Below are positions 17,704-26,224 of a stretch of 33,676 bases of DNA, in pieces. This DNA comes from Gammaproteobacteria bacterium (lineage in GTDB: Bacteria > Pseudomonadota > Gammaproteobacteria > Enterobacterales > Kangiellaceae). A program made the position numbers and the translations under genes. The notes under the pieces are model-generated. The model made no database searches, was not told the origin of the DNA, and was given only the letters and a program-made list of their open reading frames with translations. Location: assembly GCA_013373545.1 (NCBI GenBank), contig JABXHQ010000050.1:1-33676 (forward strand). The letters run 5' to 3'. Each line of letters opens with the position of its first letter. The first letter of the stretch is position 1.

Positions 17704-18159
17704 TTAATTCGACGAGTTAAGTTTGTTGATTTCGTCGCTAAATTGTTTCACATCTTCAAAGCGACGATAGACCGATGCAAAGCGCACGTAGGCAACTTGA
17801 TCAAGCTCTTTTAGCGCTTCCATCACTAGCTCGCCCAGTAGTTTAGCTTCCACTTCACGCTCACCTGTCGCGCGCAAGGCGCTTTTAATCTGCATAATGG
17901 CTTGCTCTAACGACTCAACACTGACCGGACGTTTTTCAACTGCACGCATCATACCGCCGCGCAACTTATCCTCATCGAAAGGTTGCCGCGAGCCATCGCT
18001 TTTCACTAATCTGGGCATCACTAACTCAGCCACTTCAAAGGTAGTAAAGCGCTCACCACAAGCGGAACACTCGCGCCGACGCCGTACTTGGCCGCCTTCA
18101 CTGACTAAACGGGAATCAATAACTTTGGTATCTGAATGGGAACAAAATGGGCAGTACAT
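17704..18159 (-). CDS. nrdR: Transcriptional repressor NrdR
   Basis: Zinc-ribbon/ATP-cone repressor of ribonucleotide reductase genes that senses ATP/dATP. It has 151 residues. The N-terminal zinc ribbon has C3, C6, C31 and C34 (MYCPFC...[13 protein letters not shown]) with the basic RRRR stretch that contacts DNA. The ATP-cone (about 49-139) starts with [36 protein letters not shown] ribosome site lies just upstream. It is the first gene of the rib-nusB-thiL-pgpA operon. No NrdR-box pair was evident upstream, but a perfect inverted repeat lies there (18192-18225). Confidence 0.96.
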   Translation of the reverse strand: MYCPFCSHSDTKVIDSRLVSEGGQVRRRRECSACGERFTTFEVAELVMPRLVKSDGSRQPFDEDKLRGGMMRAVEKRPVSVESLEQAIMQIKSALRATGEREVEAKLLGELVMEALKELDQVAYVRFASVYRRFEDVKQFSDEINKLNSSN

Positions 18160-18191
18160 AGCTCACCTCATGAATCAACGCGCATAGTATA

Positions 18192-18225
18192 CCCCATTGA
18201 ACAATTACTGCACCTTTCAATGGGG
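18192..18225. repeat. Perfect 10-bp inverted repeat between glyA and nrdR
   Basis: CCCCATTGAA at 18192-18201 and its exact complement TTCAATGGGG at 18216-18225 are separated by 14 nt. On the plus strand the stem is followed by TTTT. On the minus strand, the direction of glyA and nrdR, it is followed by GTATACTATG rather than a T run. It may be the end hairpin of glyA mRNA, an operator, or both; TATACT next to it could be the -10 of nrdR. Confidence 0.6.
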
Positions 18226-18257
18226 TTTTGGCATGACAAGATCAGCGAGGCTCGCGA

Positions 18258-19517
18258 TTACTTAGGGTAGACAGGAAAACGCGCGGTCAATTCAGCCACT
18301 TTCGCTTTCACTGCAGCAATCACATCAGCGCTTTCGATATTATCAAGAATGTCGCAAATCCAACCGGCCAATTCGATGACTTCCGCCTCTTTAAACCCGC
18401 GCGTCGTAATGGCTGGCGTCCCCAAACGTAATCCGCTGGTGACAAAAGGCGAGCGCGGCTCGTTTGGTACGGTATTCTTGTTCACGGTAATGTGCGCTTG
18501 ACCTAACGCCGCTTCGGCGTCTTTACCCGTGATGTCTTTATCGATTAAATCGATCAAGAATAAGTGGTTATCGGTGCCACCGGAAACGATTTTGTAGCCT
18601 CGCTCCATAATCACCTTAACCATGGCTTGTGCATTTTTAATGACTTGCTGCTGGGTCGCTTTAAATTCGTCGCCAAGCGCTTCTTTAAAGGCCACAGCCT
18701 TAGCCGCGATCACGTGCATTAAGGGGCCACCTTGATTACCCGGGAATACCGATGAGTTGAACTTTTTCTCAAGCTCCGGATTAGCGCGCGCAAGAATAAT
18801 TCCTCCCCGCGGGCCGGCAAGGGTTTTATGTGTTGTTGACGTCACAACATCGGCATGCGGAACCGGATTCGGATATAACCCTGCTGCAATCAATCCGGAT
18901 ACATGCGCCATATCCACCATAAAATAGGCACCGACTTTATCGGCAATCTCGCGGAACTTAGCCCAATCAATCACGCGTGAGTAGGCCGAGAATCCCGCCA
19001 CGATCATCTTGGGTTTATGCTCAAGGGCTAACGCCTCAACTTGCTCATAATCAATATAGCCTTCTGCATTGACCGGGTACTGAACCGCATGATAAATCTT
19101 GCCTGAAAAATTCACTGGCGAGCCATGAGTCAAGTGGCCACCGTCGGACAATGACATGCCTAAGATTGTCTCGCCGGGCTTTAACAGTGCACCGAACACC
19201 GCCGCATTCGCTTGCGATCCTGAGTGCGGCTGGACGTTGGCATAATCGGCGCCAAATAACTGTTTGAGCCGATCAATGGCAATATCTTCTGCTACATCAA
19301 CGAATTCACAACCGCCGTAATAGCGCTTGTGTGGGTAACCTTCGGCATACTTATTGGTCAACACCGATCCTTGCGCCGCCATTACCCGCGTGCTGGTGTA
19401 GTTTTCTGACGCGATTAGCTCAATATGAGCTTCTTGACGGGCGCGCTCATCTTCGATGGCTTGCCATATTTCCGGATCGTACTCAGCAATCGATGTGGTG
19501 TTATGTAGCATACTCAT
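18258..19517 (-). CDS. glyA: Serine hydroxymethyltransferase
   Basis: PLP enzyme that converts serine and tetrahydrofolate to glycine and 5,10-methylene-THF, the main one-carbon source. It has 419 residues from ATG 19517 (E. coli 417). Visible: [88 protein letters not shown] with the PLP lysine in TTHK (about residue 230), and [18 protein letters not shown]. An in-frame ATG at 19526 directly follows the GAGAG ribosome site; the ATG at 19517 lies 9 nt from that site and fits better. glyA is 98 nt upstream of nrdR, an arrangement shared by many relatives. Confidence 0.96.
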   Translation of the reverse strand: MSMLHNTTSIAEYDPEIWQAIEDERARQEAHIELIASENYTSTRVMAAQGSVLTNKYAEGYPHKRYYGGCEFVDVAEDIAIDRLKQLFGADYANVQPHSGSQANAAVFGALLKPGETILGMSLSDGGHLTHGSPVNFSGKIYHAVQYPVNAEGYIDYEQVEALALEHKPKMIVAGFSAYSRVIDWAKFREIADKVGAYFMVDMAHVSGLIAAGLYPNPVPHADVVTSTTHKTLAGPRGGIILARANPELEKKFNSSVFPGNQGGPLMHVIAAKAVAFKEALGDEFKATQQQVIKNAQAMVKVIMERGYKIVSGGTDNHLFLIDLIDKDITGKDAEAALGQAHITVNKNTVPNEPRSPFVTSGLRLGTPAITTRGFKEAEVIELAGWICDILDNIESADVIAAVKAKVAELTARFPVYPK

Positions 19518-19682
19518 GGATGTCATCTCTCAAATCGTCGAAAAATTTTGCGCGTATTTTACCCAAAGCGCCGCCCATTGTCCTGCGCTTATTCGAAATT
19601 ATTACATGCTTGTCGAACTCAATCCGCGCCTCAAATGACCGCAATTTTTAGTAAAATTGAGAACTTCAGCCAGTTTTTCGAC

Positions 19683-19712
19683 TTAAAGCGTGGCCAAATG
19701 AACTATTATAAT
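19683..19712 (+). promoter_or_regulatory. Putative sigma-70 promoter for the unknown 241-residue protein
   Basis: TATAAT at 19707-19712 matches the consensus -10 exactly. TTAAAG at 19683-19688, spaced 18 nt, is a weak -35. Transcription would start near 19719, leaving a leader of about 112 nt before the ATG at 19832. Confidence 0.45.
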
Positions 19713-19736
19713 CAGAGTTGACGCTAGACCTTGCTA

Positions 19737-19831
19737 TGCCGCTCGCAAGTGGCAAATGCCAACCGGCCTATGCATAACCCTGGCTGCTATGCTTAGCGAA
19801 GCCAATGACTAACTAAGAAGATTCGAATCTT
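19737..19831 (+). ncRNA. Possible structured 5' leader (cis-regulatory RNA)
   Basis: Hairpin A: TGCCGCT/AGTGGCA at 19737-19754, seven pairs including one G-U, loop CGCA. Hairpin B: TGGC/GCCA at 19750-19761, sharing bases with A, so the two exclude each other. Hairpin C: TGGCTGCTA/TAGC-AGCCA at 19781-19804, nine pairs with a 2-nt bulge and loop TGCT. Hairpin D: AAGATTCGAATCTT at 19818-19831, covering the region where the ribosome binds, just before ATG 19832. Mutually exclusive stems plus a hairpin over the ribosome site suggest regulated translation. A 13-codon reading frame MPLASGKCQPAYA (19736-19777) precedes hairpin C but has no ribosome site. It matches no riboswitch class I know; this is inference from base pairing only. 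Confidence 0.4.
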
Positions 19832-20557
19832 ATGGGCAGTTACAACATTATTTATCGCTTTCAATTAGCCGACAACGATGTCGAAACCGTTGGCCTGCAA
19901 TTGGATGAAGATACGTTACAGTTAAAAGATGAGTATGTCGCCAACACCCCTGAGTGGGCAAGGCTTCGATACAAGCAGTGTCCAAACTGTCCGCTTAAGC
20001 CAAGTGAGGCGCCAAACTGTCCCGTTGCTAAGCACTTGTCTCGTTACACCAAAATGTTCGACCGCGTGCAATCTTTTGACAAGGTGAAACTGCTGGTAAA
20101 AACGCCACAGCGCACGACCACTCAAAAAACCACTGCAGAAAAAGCGATCAGTACTTTTATCGGATTAGTGATGGCAACCAGCGGTTGTCCACATACCGCC
20201 TACTTTCGCCCAATGGCCCGCTTTCACTTACCATTGGCCGATGAACAAGAAACGATTTATCGCGCCGCCTCCATGTACTTGCTAGCACAATACTTTCGCG
20301 ATAAAAATGATCAACCTGCCGATTGGCACTTACGCGGCCTGAAAACTATCTACAAAAACCTTTCAGCGGTGAATCAAGGAATCGGTGCGCGACTAAGAGA
20401 GGCGACAAAAACGGATACTTCGTTAAACGCGATTGTCAGCCTAGATATGTATACCAAAGTGATCCCCGATATGATCGAAGAGTCTTTATTTGAATTCCAA
20501 AACTTTTTTGAAGTTTATCTTGAGCTCAATAAAAACCAAGTCGATTTAAAGCTGTAA
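19832..20557 (+). CDS. Unknown cysteine-containing protein
   Basis: I do not recognise this 241-residue protein. It looks cytoplasmic, with no signal peptide or membrane helix. The N-terminal part (YNIIYRFQLADNDVETVGLQLDEDTLQL) looks like a small beta domain. A cysteine cluster KQCPNCPLKPSEAPNCPVAKHL follows, with C50, C53 and C63. Later SGCPHTAYFRPMARFHLP adds C119 and H121. Four Cys and a His could bind zinc or an iron-sulfur cluster; this is inference. The C-terminal half is helical (ETIYRAASMYLLAQYF, DMIEESLFEFQNFFEVYLELNKNQ). It is a single-gene unit after a possible structured leader; neighbours give no functional hint. The start is ATG 19832 because the frame begins there with a family-like MGSYNIIYRF. 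Confidence 0.75.
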   Translation: MGSYNIIYRFQLADNDVETVGLQLDEDTLQLKDEYVANTPEWARLRYKQCPNCPLKPSEAPNCPVAKHLSRYTKMFDRVQSFDKVKLLVKTPQRTTTQKTTAEKAISTFIGLVMATSGCPHTAYFRPMARFHLPLADEQETIYRAASMYLLAQYFRDKNDQPADWHLRGLKTIYKNLSAVNQGIGARLREATKTDTSLNAIVSLDMYTKVIPDMIEESLFEFQNFFEVYLELNKNQVDLKL

Positions 20558-20571
20558 GCCGTCCATTGACT

Positions 20572-20593
20572 AAAAAAAGGCGCAGTACTCGCC
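20572..20593 (-). terminator. Weak terminator for the transglycosylase-like gene
   Basis: On the minus strand, downstream of the stop at 20628, GGCG and CGCC arms (20590-20593 and 20579-20582, 7-nt loop) are followed by seven T (complement of 20572-20578). The stem is only four pairs, so efficiency is uncertain. It sits between two convergent genes. Confidence 0.45.
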
Positions 20594-20627
20594 GAAAAAA
20601 ATAACTACCATAGAATTAAATAAAAGG

Positions 20628-21242
20628 TTAAAACCAACTGTCAATCTCGTCATCAAGTTCAGCTTTACAAGATTTTAATTGTTGGTTGAACATGGTCGAT
20701 TTTGCTTGCACTTTCTGCGCAACTTTTAATAACCAAGCTTTTTTGCGATAGCTTCCACGACTGTAGCCTCCCTGTCCTTCGTGATAAGCTAAGTATTGAT
20801 TATACGCATCCCACTTAGATACATTTAAACGCCGCTGAGTTTTATGGGTATACCAACCGATGAAATTAATAGCATCAAAAAAATCATCGCGATCAGCTCC
20901 GCTATTTACTTCATTTTGATATTCACCCCAAACTTCATCTTTCGCTTGTGCGAAGCCATAAGCAGAAGATTTATAACCCCAGGGGATGAAGCCTAATAGG
21001 TAGTCGCGCGGCGCACGAACATCGTGTTTGAAACGAGATTCTTGGTGCATTATCGCCATCATTACCCAGATTGGAGTCCCCCAATTTTCATTGGCTTCTA
21101 CAGCGGCTTCATACCAATCCGTTTCGCCACGAAATATTTCACAAATATTTTCTGTGTTCGAGGGTCGGTAAGTCGCGCATCCAGACAGTAAACTAAGGAT
21201 TAAGAACGCACAAAAAGTAAAACTTCGGTTGATGTTTGTCAT
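20628..21242 (-). CDS. Lytic transglycosylase-like lipoprotein (SLT family 1)
   Basis: A 204-residue lipoprotein likely to cleave peptidoglycan glycan strands at the outer membrane. The signal peptide MTNINRSFTFCAFLILSLLSGC ends with the lipobox LSGC (Cys 22), followed by Ala, which favours outer-membrane sorting. The SLT domain shows the catalytic Glu in MAIMHQESRF (E68), then SSAYGFAQAKDEVWGEY in place of the usual GxxGLMQ, and NQYLAYHEGQGGYSRGSYRKKAWL near the end. I start at ATG 21242, which makes a normal lipoprotein signal. An upstream ATG at 21281 would add 13 residues and lies only 3 nt after the stop of the preceding gene. It is probably cotranscribed with the CDF gene. Confidence 0.82.
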   Translation of the reverse strand: MTNINRSFTFCAFLILSLLSGCATYRPSNTENICEIFRGETDWYEAAVEANENWGTPIWVMMAIMHQESRFKHDVRAPRDYLLGFIPWGYKSSAYGFAQAKDEVWGEYQNEVNSGADRDDFFDAINFIGWYTHKTQRRLNVSKWDAYNQYLAYHEGQGGYSRGSYRKKAWLLKVAQKVQAKSTMFNQQLKSCKAELDDEIDSWF

Positions 21243-21284
21243 AGGCCTACTGCGATTAAAAGTCTCGACGTTCACTCTCATAAA

Positions 21285-22190
21285 CTACTGCTGTTCCAAG
21301 TGACTGCTACAATAATTCTGCTCAATTTGCACGGTCGCATGAGCAATACCATGGCGTGCTAACACCTGATGAATACCGCTAAGCAAATGCTCGTAATTAG
21401 CTAACGACTTAGCTTTTACGTGCAGTGTCATTAACGGCTCTTCTTCGTTCAAACTCCAGCTGTGTAGGTGGTGAACATTTTCGACATCGTCACTGAAGTC
21501 AATAATATCTTGCTTAATCGCCGCCAGGTCCAAATGTAATGGCACACCCTCCAGCAAAATATGCAAAGCGTCTTTCAATAACACAACTCCACTGCGAACA
21601 ATTAATGCAGCCACAACTAAGGATAGTACCGGGTCAACCCAGTTCAACTGATAAAAATAAATTGCAAGACCTGCAATGATTGCAACTACCGAGCCCAATA
21701 AATCACTCAACACATGCAGCATTGCTCCGCGAATATTTAAGTTATCTTTTTCACCTTTATGCAACATCCAAAAAGTTAAAATATTCACCAAAAAGCCGAT
21801 TGTTGCGACCACTAACATCACCGGTGCATTAATCTCCGGAGGCGTGACGAATCGTTCAATAGCTTCTTTTATAATCAACACCACAATGAACAGCAATAAC
21901 AAGCCATTGACAAAAGCCGCCACCACTTGATAACGCTTATGGCCATATGAATGCTTGCGATCCGGAGGCCGGCGCGATGCTACAAAGGCACCCCATGCCA
22001 TCGCCAACGCGGCGGCGTCGGTAAACATATGCCCGGCATCCGCAAGCAAAGCTAGACTGCCAGAAATCCATCCGCCGATGACTTCCACCAGCATAAAGGT
22101 AAAGATAATAAAGAAGGCTAAACGCAGTGCGCGTTCGTTCCCAACATGGTGGTGATGATGGGTATGTGGGTGCTCGTGCTGTTGACTCAT
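21285..22190 (-). CDS. zitB: Cation diffusion facilitator (ZitB/CzcD-like zinc exporter)
   Basis: Proton-coupled metal exporter in the inner membrane, 301 residues. The N-terminus is His-rich (HEHPHTHHHHHVG, residues 5-17), typical of zinc-handling members. Six membrane segments are expected. The transport site is formed by HxxxD in TM2 (H54-D58, DAGHMFTDAAALAMAW) and HxxxD in TM5 (H159-D163, MLHVLSDLLGS), the His/Asp pattern of zinc-selective CDFs. The cytoplasmic C-terminal domain carries VENVHHLHSWSLNEEEPLMTLHVKAK. Zinc is the most likely substrate, but Cd or Co cannot be excluded. A possible operon with the transglycosylase-like gene follows, with a gap of 3-40 nt depending on its start. 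The symbol is by similarity only. Confidence 0.88.
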   Translation of the reverse strand: MSQQHEHPHTHHHHHVGNERALRLAFFIIFTFMLVEVIGGWISGSLALLADAGHMFTDAAALAMAWGAFVASRRPPDRKHSYGHKRYQVVAAFVNGLLLLFIVVLIIKEAIERFVTPPEINAPVMLVVATIGFLVNILTFWMLHKGEKDNLNIRGAMLHVLSDLLGSVVAIIAGLAIYFYQLNWVDPVLSLVVAALIVRSGVVLLKDALHILLEGVPLHLDLAAIKQDIIDFSDDVENVHHLHSWSLNEEEPLMTLHVKAKSLANYEHLLSGIHQVLARHGIAHATVQIEQNYCSSHLEQQ

Positions 22191-22226
22191 TGCTTAATTC
22201 ATTACCCTTGCATTAATAAGTTTCAA

Positions 22227-23924
22227 TTATTGGATAATTTCAGCCGCTAAGACTGCATCGCCCATCTGTAATTGAGTGGCAACGTCCATTCCACTAACAA
22301 CTTGTGCCACCACCGTGTAGCGACCATCGAGATGGAGGTTATCCGCCAGATTGATAAAAAATTGCACACCTAAGGTGTCTTTGCCGCGACTGGCGATCCC
22401 CACGGTACCGGCACGATGACCGAGTAACGACCACTCATCACGTAATTGATAGTCAACCTGCCCCATGCCGTTACCAAGCGTATCCCCTCCTTGCGCAACA
22501 AAGTTAGCTATCACCCGCGAAAAAACGCTGCCAACAATTTTTTGTTGCGTTACTAATGCATACAAGTGCGCAGCATTAACCGGAGCTTGTGGTGCTAATT
22601 GCAGGATAATATCACCACGAACCGTGGTTAGGCGAATCCTTGCACCTTGAGCCAACTGCAATTCCGCGAGTGGTGGTAAAGGCCGGCGCTTAACCTGCTC
22701 GGAATTGTCTTCTGATGTCTTCGGCTCAATAAAATACCGATAGATAGGATCATGCGCCGCCACTTGCAGTTCACTTAGCTGCGATTTGAGCTTAGCGGGA
22801 TCAGTTTGACTGACAATCTGCAACGCTTTCACTTGTAACCAACGCGGCGCTTTTGCGTTAACTTTTAATGCGGCCGCTAGCGCTTCTTGCGGCCGCTGTT
22901 GCGCCAGCCAATCAAGTGCGATACCGGTCTGCCAAACATTTTCATTGAGTAAAGCTGGATAAATTAATGGCGCTACCACACGGTTGTCCTTCGACGATAA
23001 TAAGCTGGTCAACACTTCGCCCTGAACGGTTTCATCGGCCGATTGATACACCTCGAGCAACGCCTGAGCGACTTTAGGGTTTGCCACAAAAGGCGTTAGC
23101 GCGCGTGCGCTTTCAATCACTACAGCCGCTGCTGAATGGCGCAACAGAGGCAAAATTGCAGCGTAATCTTGACGATGCGTGAAGCGTGCCCATGCTCTTA
23201 TTAATAACGCTTGTGCTCGTGGATTCGACGCACTTTTGATCGCCGAAGTTAAAGACGATTCTTGATAACCGTTAATGCTTTGGGTTATCCGCGAGAGTGC
23301 AAAAGCAGCCGCGATACTTTCCGGCCCTGACGTTTGCGCCATATTTAACAGATCACCCACCGCAATCGTTGATAAATCTAATGCTCGCGTATCGGTCCAT
23401 GTCAGTAATATTCCCAAAGCTTGCGCGGCCGACGATCGCTGCGCAAGCGAGCGGTCACTAGTGAGCACTTGATTAATCAATTGCAAAGCACTGGCACCAC
23501 CAATTTGCCCTAACGCTAACAGTTGTTGATGCGCAGCTGCTGCCGATTGTTCACGTTCAAATTGACTGCGCAAGCTTGGCACCCAGCGCTCATCTCGACT
23601 GGCACCCAGTGCAAGCGCTGCTAGCTCACGTAATGCCACTTGCTCGTGGTGTAAAAACGCTTGCGCCTTATTCGCAGCGTCATGATTGGCGAGTTGAACC
23701 AAAGCACGCAGCGCGGCTTGTTGAGTGGCTAAGTGTGTCGATTGGAGCGTCTGATTGAGCAGTTTTTCATCAAACTCATCGCGTTGGGTCATTTGCAGTA
23801 ATTGATAATGTTGCTCATCGAGCATTTTATTCGGTGTTTTGTCATCGCAAGCCGACAAAGCGAGTATCACAACAATACTGAGAAAATAGCGGTTTGCCCA
23901 CGCATTAAAAACCTCTATGGTCAT
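22227..23924 (-). CDS. Lipoprotein with HEAT repeats and cyclophilin domain
   Basis: A predicted peptidyl-prolyl isomerase joined to a helical repeat scaffold, 565 residues from ATG 23924. A signal sequence ends in the lipobox LSAC (Cys 26), followed by Asp-Asp; an Asp at +2 suggests retention in the inner membrane, facing the periplasm. Residues of about 45-400 form tandem HEAT-type helices (repeated [39 protein letters not shown] and AQALGIL patterns). The last 145 residues are a cyclophilin: [33 protein letters not shown] with the catalytic Arg and Phe, [11 protein letters not shown], and [21 protein letters not shown] four codons upstream (23936) is less likely. It is divergent from ettA. 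The partner protein is unknown; a folding or scaffold role is inference. Confidence 0.85.
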   Translation of the reverse strand: MTIEVFNAWANRYFLSIVVILALSACDDKTPNKMLDEQHYQLLQMTQRDEFDEKLLNQTLQSTHLATQQAALRALVQLANHDAANKAQAFLHHEQVALRELAALALGASRDERWVPSLRSQFEREQSAAAAHQQLLALGQIGGASALQLINQVLTSDRSLAQRSSAAQALGILLTWTDTRALDLSTIAVGDLLNMAQTSGPESIAAAFALSRITQSINGYQESSLTSAIKSASNPRAQALLIRAWARFTHRQDYAAILPLLRHSAAAVVIESARALTPFVANPKVAQALLEVYQSADETVQGEVLTSLLSSKDNRVVAPLIYPALLNENVWQTGIALDWLAQQRPQEALAAALKVNAKAPRWLQVKALQIVSQTDPAKLKSQLSELQVAAHDPIYRYFIEPKTSEDNSEQVKRRPLPPLAELQLAQGARIRLTTVRGDIILQLAPQAPVNAAHLYALVTQQKIVGSVFSRVIANFVAQGGDTLGNGMGQVDYQLRDEWSLLGHRAGTVGIASRGKDTLGVQFFINLADNLHLDGRYTVVAQVVSGMDVATQLQMGDAVLAAEIIQ

Positions 23925-23942
23925 TTCATCACTCACAATTTC

Positions 23943-23972
23943 AATTAATCAGTGCTAAACTGCGGATTAATT
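23943..23972. repeat. Inverted repeat in the divergent promoter region
   Basis: AATTAATC at 23943-23950 and GATTAATT at 23965-23972 are exact inverted copies whose centres lie 22 bp apart, two turns of helix, in the short gap between the HEAT-cyclophilin gene and ettA. The spacing suits a dimeric regulator, or the AT-rich arms may simply be -10 elements. Confidence 0.4.
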
Positions 23973-23995
23973 CTAACCGCAACGATTGCAATTTT

Positions 23996-25666
23996 ATGGC
24001 ACAGTTTATTTATACCATGAATCGGGTGAGCAAAGTGGTTCCCCCGAATAAAACCATCATCAAGGATATTTCATTATCATTTTTCCCTGGCGCTAAAATC
24101 GGTGTGCTTGGTCTAAATGGCGCCGGTAAATCAACTGTATTAAGAATTATGGCCGGCGTTGATACCGAATTCGATGGCGAAGCGCGGCCGCAACCTGGCA
24201 TCAATATTGGCTATTTACCGCAAGAGCCTCAACTTGATGAAACGAAAGATGTGCGCGGCAATGTTGAAGATGGTCTCGGTGAGGTTAAGCAATGGTTGAA
24301 ACGCTTTGACGAAGTGAGTAATGCATTTGGTGAACCCGACGCTGATTTTGACGCATTGCTGGCCGAACAAGCGGAACTGCAAGATAAAATTGAAGCCGCC
24401 AATGGATGGGAAATTGACCGCACCCTCGATCGCGCCGCTGACGCGTTGCGTCTGCCGGCTTGGGATGCCGATGTCAAACACCTATCGGGTGGTGAACGTC
24501 GCCGTGTCGCGTTGTGTAAGTTATTGCTCTCGAAACCCGATATGTTATTACTCGACGAGCCGACCAACCATCTGGATGCGGAGTCGGTTGCCTGGCTTGA
24601 ACGCTTTTTACACGATTTTACAGGAACCGTTGTTGCGGTTACCCATGATCGTTATTTTCTCGACAATGCCGCGGGCTGGATTTTAGAACTGGATCGTGGT
24701 CATGGAATTCCTTGGGAAGGCAACTACTCCTCTTGGCTAGAACAGAAAGAACAGCGCCTTCAGATGGAAGAAAAACAAGAAACTGCGCATCGCAAAGCAA
24801 TGAAAGACGAACTTGAATGGGTGCGTTCTAACGCCAAAGGTCGCCAAGCAAAAAGTAAAGCGCGGATGCAACGCTTTGATGAATTATCATCACAAGAATT
24901 TCAAAAGCGTAATGAAACACAAGAACTATATATTCCACCGGGCCCACGTCTTGGAACCCATGTAATTGAAGCGATTGGCGTGCAAAAAAACTTTGGTGAG
25001 AAAGTCTTATATACCGATTTAAATTTCCGCTTACCACAAGGCGGCATTGTCGGCATTATCGGTCCTAATGGAGCTGGTAAGTCGACCCTGTTCAAAATGC
25101 TTATGGGTCAAGAGCAACCAGACGCGGGTGAAATTTCGATTGGTGAAACTGTCGAGCTGGCTTATGTCGATCAATCTCGTGACGCACTCGATGGTAACAA
25201 AACTGTTTGGGAAGAAATTTCTGATGGTTCCGATAATATTACGGTTGGTAATTACACAGTGCCTTCACGCGCTTATGTCGGCCGCTTTAATTTCAAAGGC
25301 AGCGATCAACAAAAATTCATCAAAGATTTATCCGGTGGTGAGCGCAACCGTGTTCACTTAGCAAAACTGTTACGCAGTGGTGGCAATGTATTATTGCTCG
25401 ATGAGCCCACCAATGACCTCGATGTTGAAACCCTGCGCGCATTGGAAGAAGCACTACTAGCTTTTCCGGGCTGCGCCGTAGTAATATCACATGATCGTTG
25501 GTTCTTAGACAGAATTGCAACGCATATACTGGCTTTCGAGGGGAACAGTGAAACCGTCTGGTTTGAAGGCAACTACGCTGAATACGAAGCTGATCGCAAG
25601 CGCCGCTTAGGGGCCGACGCTGATCAACCGCATCGCATTAAATATCGGAAGTTGAGCAAAGATTAA
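23996..25666 (+). CDS. ettA: Energy-dependent translational throttle protein EttA
   Basis: ABC-F ATPase that binds the ribosomal E site and gates the first peptide bond according to the ATP/ADP ratio. It has 556 residues (E. coli 555) and matches closely over its length. First ABC domain: GLNGAGKST (39-47), [23 protein letters not shown]. The arm/linker region ([22 protein letters not shown]...) contains the helical PtIM. Second ABC domain: [56 protein letters not shown]. No clear Shine-Dalgarno sequence precedes ATG 23996, so initiation may rely on the weak upstream region or a leaderless message. A small membrane protein follows after 27 nt. Confidence 0.97.
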   Translation: MAQFIYTMNRVSKVVPPNKTIIKDISLSFFPGAKIGVLGLNGAGKSTVLRIMAGVDTEFDGEARPQPGINIGYLPQEPQLDETKDVRGNVEDGLGEVKQWLKRFDEVSNAFGEPDADFDALLAEQAELQDKIEAANGWEIDRTLDRAADALRLPAWDADVKHLSGGERRRVALCKLLLSKPDMLLLDEPTNHLDAESVAWLERFLHDFTGTVVAVTHDRYFLDNAAGWILELDRGHGIPWEGNYSSWLEQKEQRLQMEEKQETAHRKAMKDELEWVRSNAKGRQAKSKARMQRFDELSSQEFQKRNETQELYIPPGPRLGTHVIEAIGVQKNFGEKVLYTDLNFRLPQGGIVGIIGPNGAGKSTLFKMLMGQEQPDAGEISIGETVELAYVDQSRDALDGNKTVWEEISDGSDNITVGNYTVPSRAYVGRFNFKGSDQQKFIKDLSGGERNRVHLAKLLRSGGNVLLLDEPTNDLDVETLRALEEALLAFPGCAVVISHDRWFLDRIATHILAFEGNSETVWFEGNYAEYEADRKRRLGADADQPHRIKYRKLSKD

Positions 25667-25693
25667 TCAAACAAAAATAAAGAGGTAACCACT

Positions 25694-26152
25694 ATGGAAA
25701 TGTCTGATCAAGATGCAATGGCGATGTTAATGGGGCTAGGCATGTTCGCCTTCATCATTATCGCGGTAATTATAGCTATATTCTGTTTGTTCTTATACAG
25801 CTTGCACAAAGCACTCGATAATGCCGGTGCTGAGAACCGCGATATGTCACCAGGATTGGTTTGGTTAAATCTTATCCCAATTTTCAACTGGGGTTGGATG
25901 ATTTACACGGTAATCAAAGTTGCCGAAGCCATTAGCAAGAAGCACGCGGCACACGGCGTTGCCGACCCAGGTAATGGTGGCAAAACCATTGGCCTAGTTT
26001 ACTCAATTAGTATTCTATGTGGTTTAATTCCGGTACTTGGTTTAATTGCTCCGTTAGTAACCTTAATCACTTGGATTATCTACTGGGTGAAAATTTCTGG
26101 TTACAACACGACTATGCCACAACTTCAAGGTGCGGCGGATCCAGTTGCTTAA
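25694..26152 (+). CDS. Small multi-span membrane protein, unknown
   Basis: A 152-residue protein that I cannot assign to a named family. Hydrophobic segments: about 12-36 (GLGMFAFIIIAVIIAIFCLFLYSL), 53-70 (PGLVWLNLIPIFNWGWMIYTV), and two close helices at about 98-138 (GLVYSISILCGLIPVLGLIAPLVTLITWIIYWVKI). The loop NAGAENRDMSPGLVWLNLIPIFNWGW and the Gly-rich ADPGNGGKTIG are the most distinctive parts. The start is well supported by AGAGGTAA six nt before ATG. It is probably cotranscribed with ettA and ends just before a strong terminator. Proteins of similar shape are common in marine gammaproteobacteria, but no role is known to me. Confidence 0.75.
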   Translation: MEMSDQDAMAMLMGLGMFAFIIIAVIIAIFCLFLYSLHKALDNAGAENRDMSPGLVWLNLIPIFNWGWMIYTVIKVAEAISKKHAAHGVADPGNGGKTIGLVYSISILCGLIPVLGLIAPLVTLITWIIYWVKISGYNTTMPQLQGAADPVA

Positions 26153-26170
26153 GCCTATCTAAGCAAAAAG

Positions 26171-26197
26171 AAAAGCGAGCATAAGCTCGCTTTTTTT
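26171..26197 (+). terminator. Rho-independent terminator after ettA operon
   Basis: GCGAGC (26175-26180), loop ATAA, GCTCGC (26185-26190), then seven T (26191-26197): a standard intrinsic terminator 22 nt after the stop codon at 26152. An A tract on the other side (AAAA before the stem) may let it also act on the converging small gene at 26225. Confidence 0.9.
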
Positions 26198-26224
26198 ATA
26201 CCTTATAGATTTTACTGGAATGCT

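Larger units (their letters stand above)
19527..19831. other. 305-nt divergent intergenic region
   Basis: This is the only long gene-free stretch. The glyA side (19527-19680) shows no convincing hairpin or recognised riboswitch; I looked for a glycine riboswitch and did not see its conserved core. The other side holds a perfect TATAAT, then about 110 nt with several stable hairpins and three CTATGC repeats (19734-19739, 19768-19773, 19787-19792), ending in a perfect palindrome that touches the next start codon. Confidence 0.7.

Noticed and set aside
19527-19680. Glycine riboswitch before glyA
   Set aside because: I found no convincing GGAGAG-like core or tandem aptamer layout; the sequence looks like ordinary promoter DNA.
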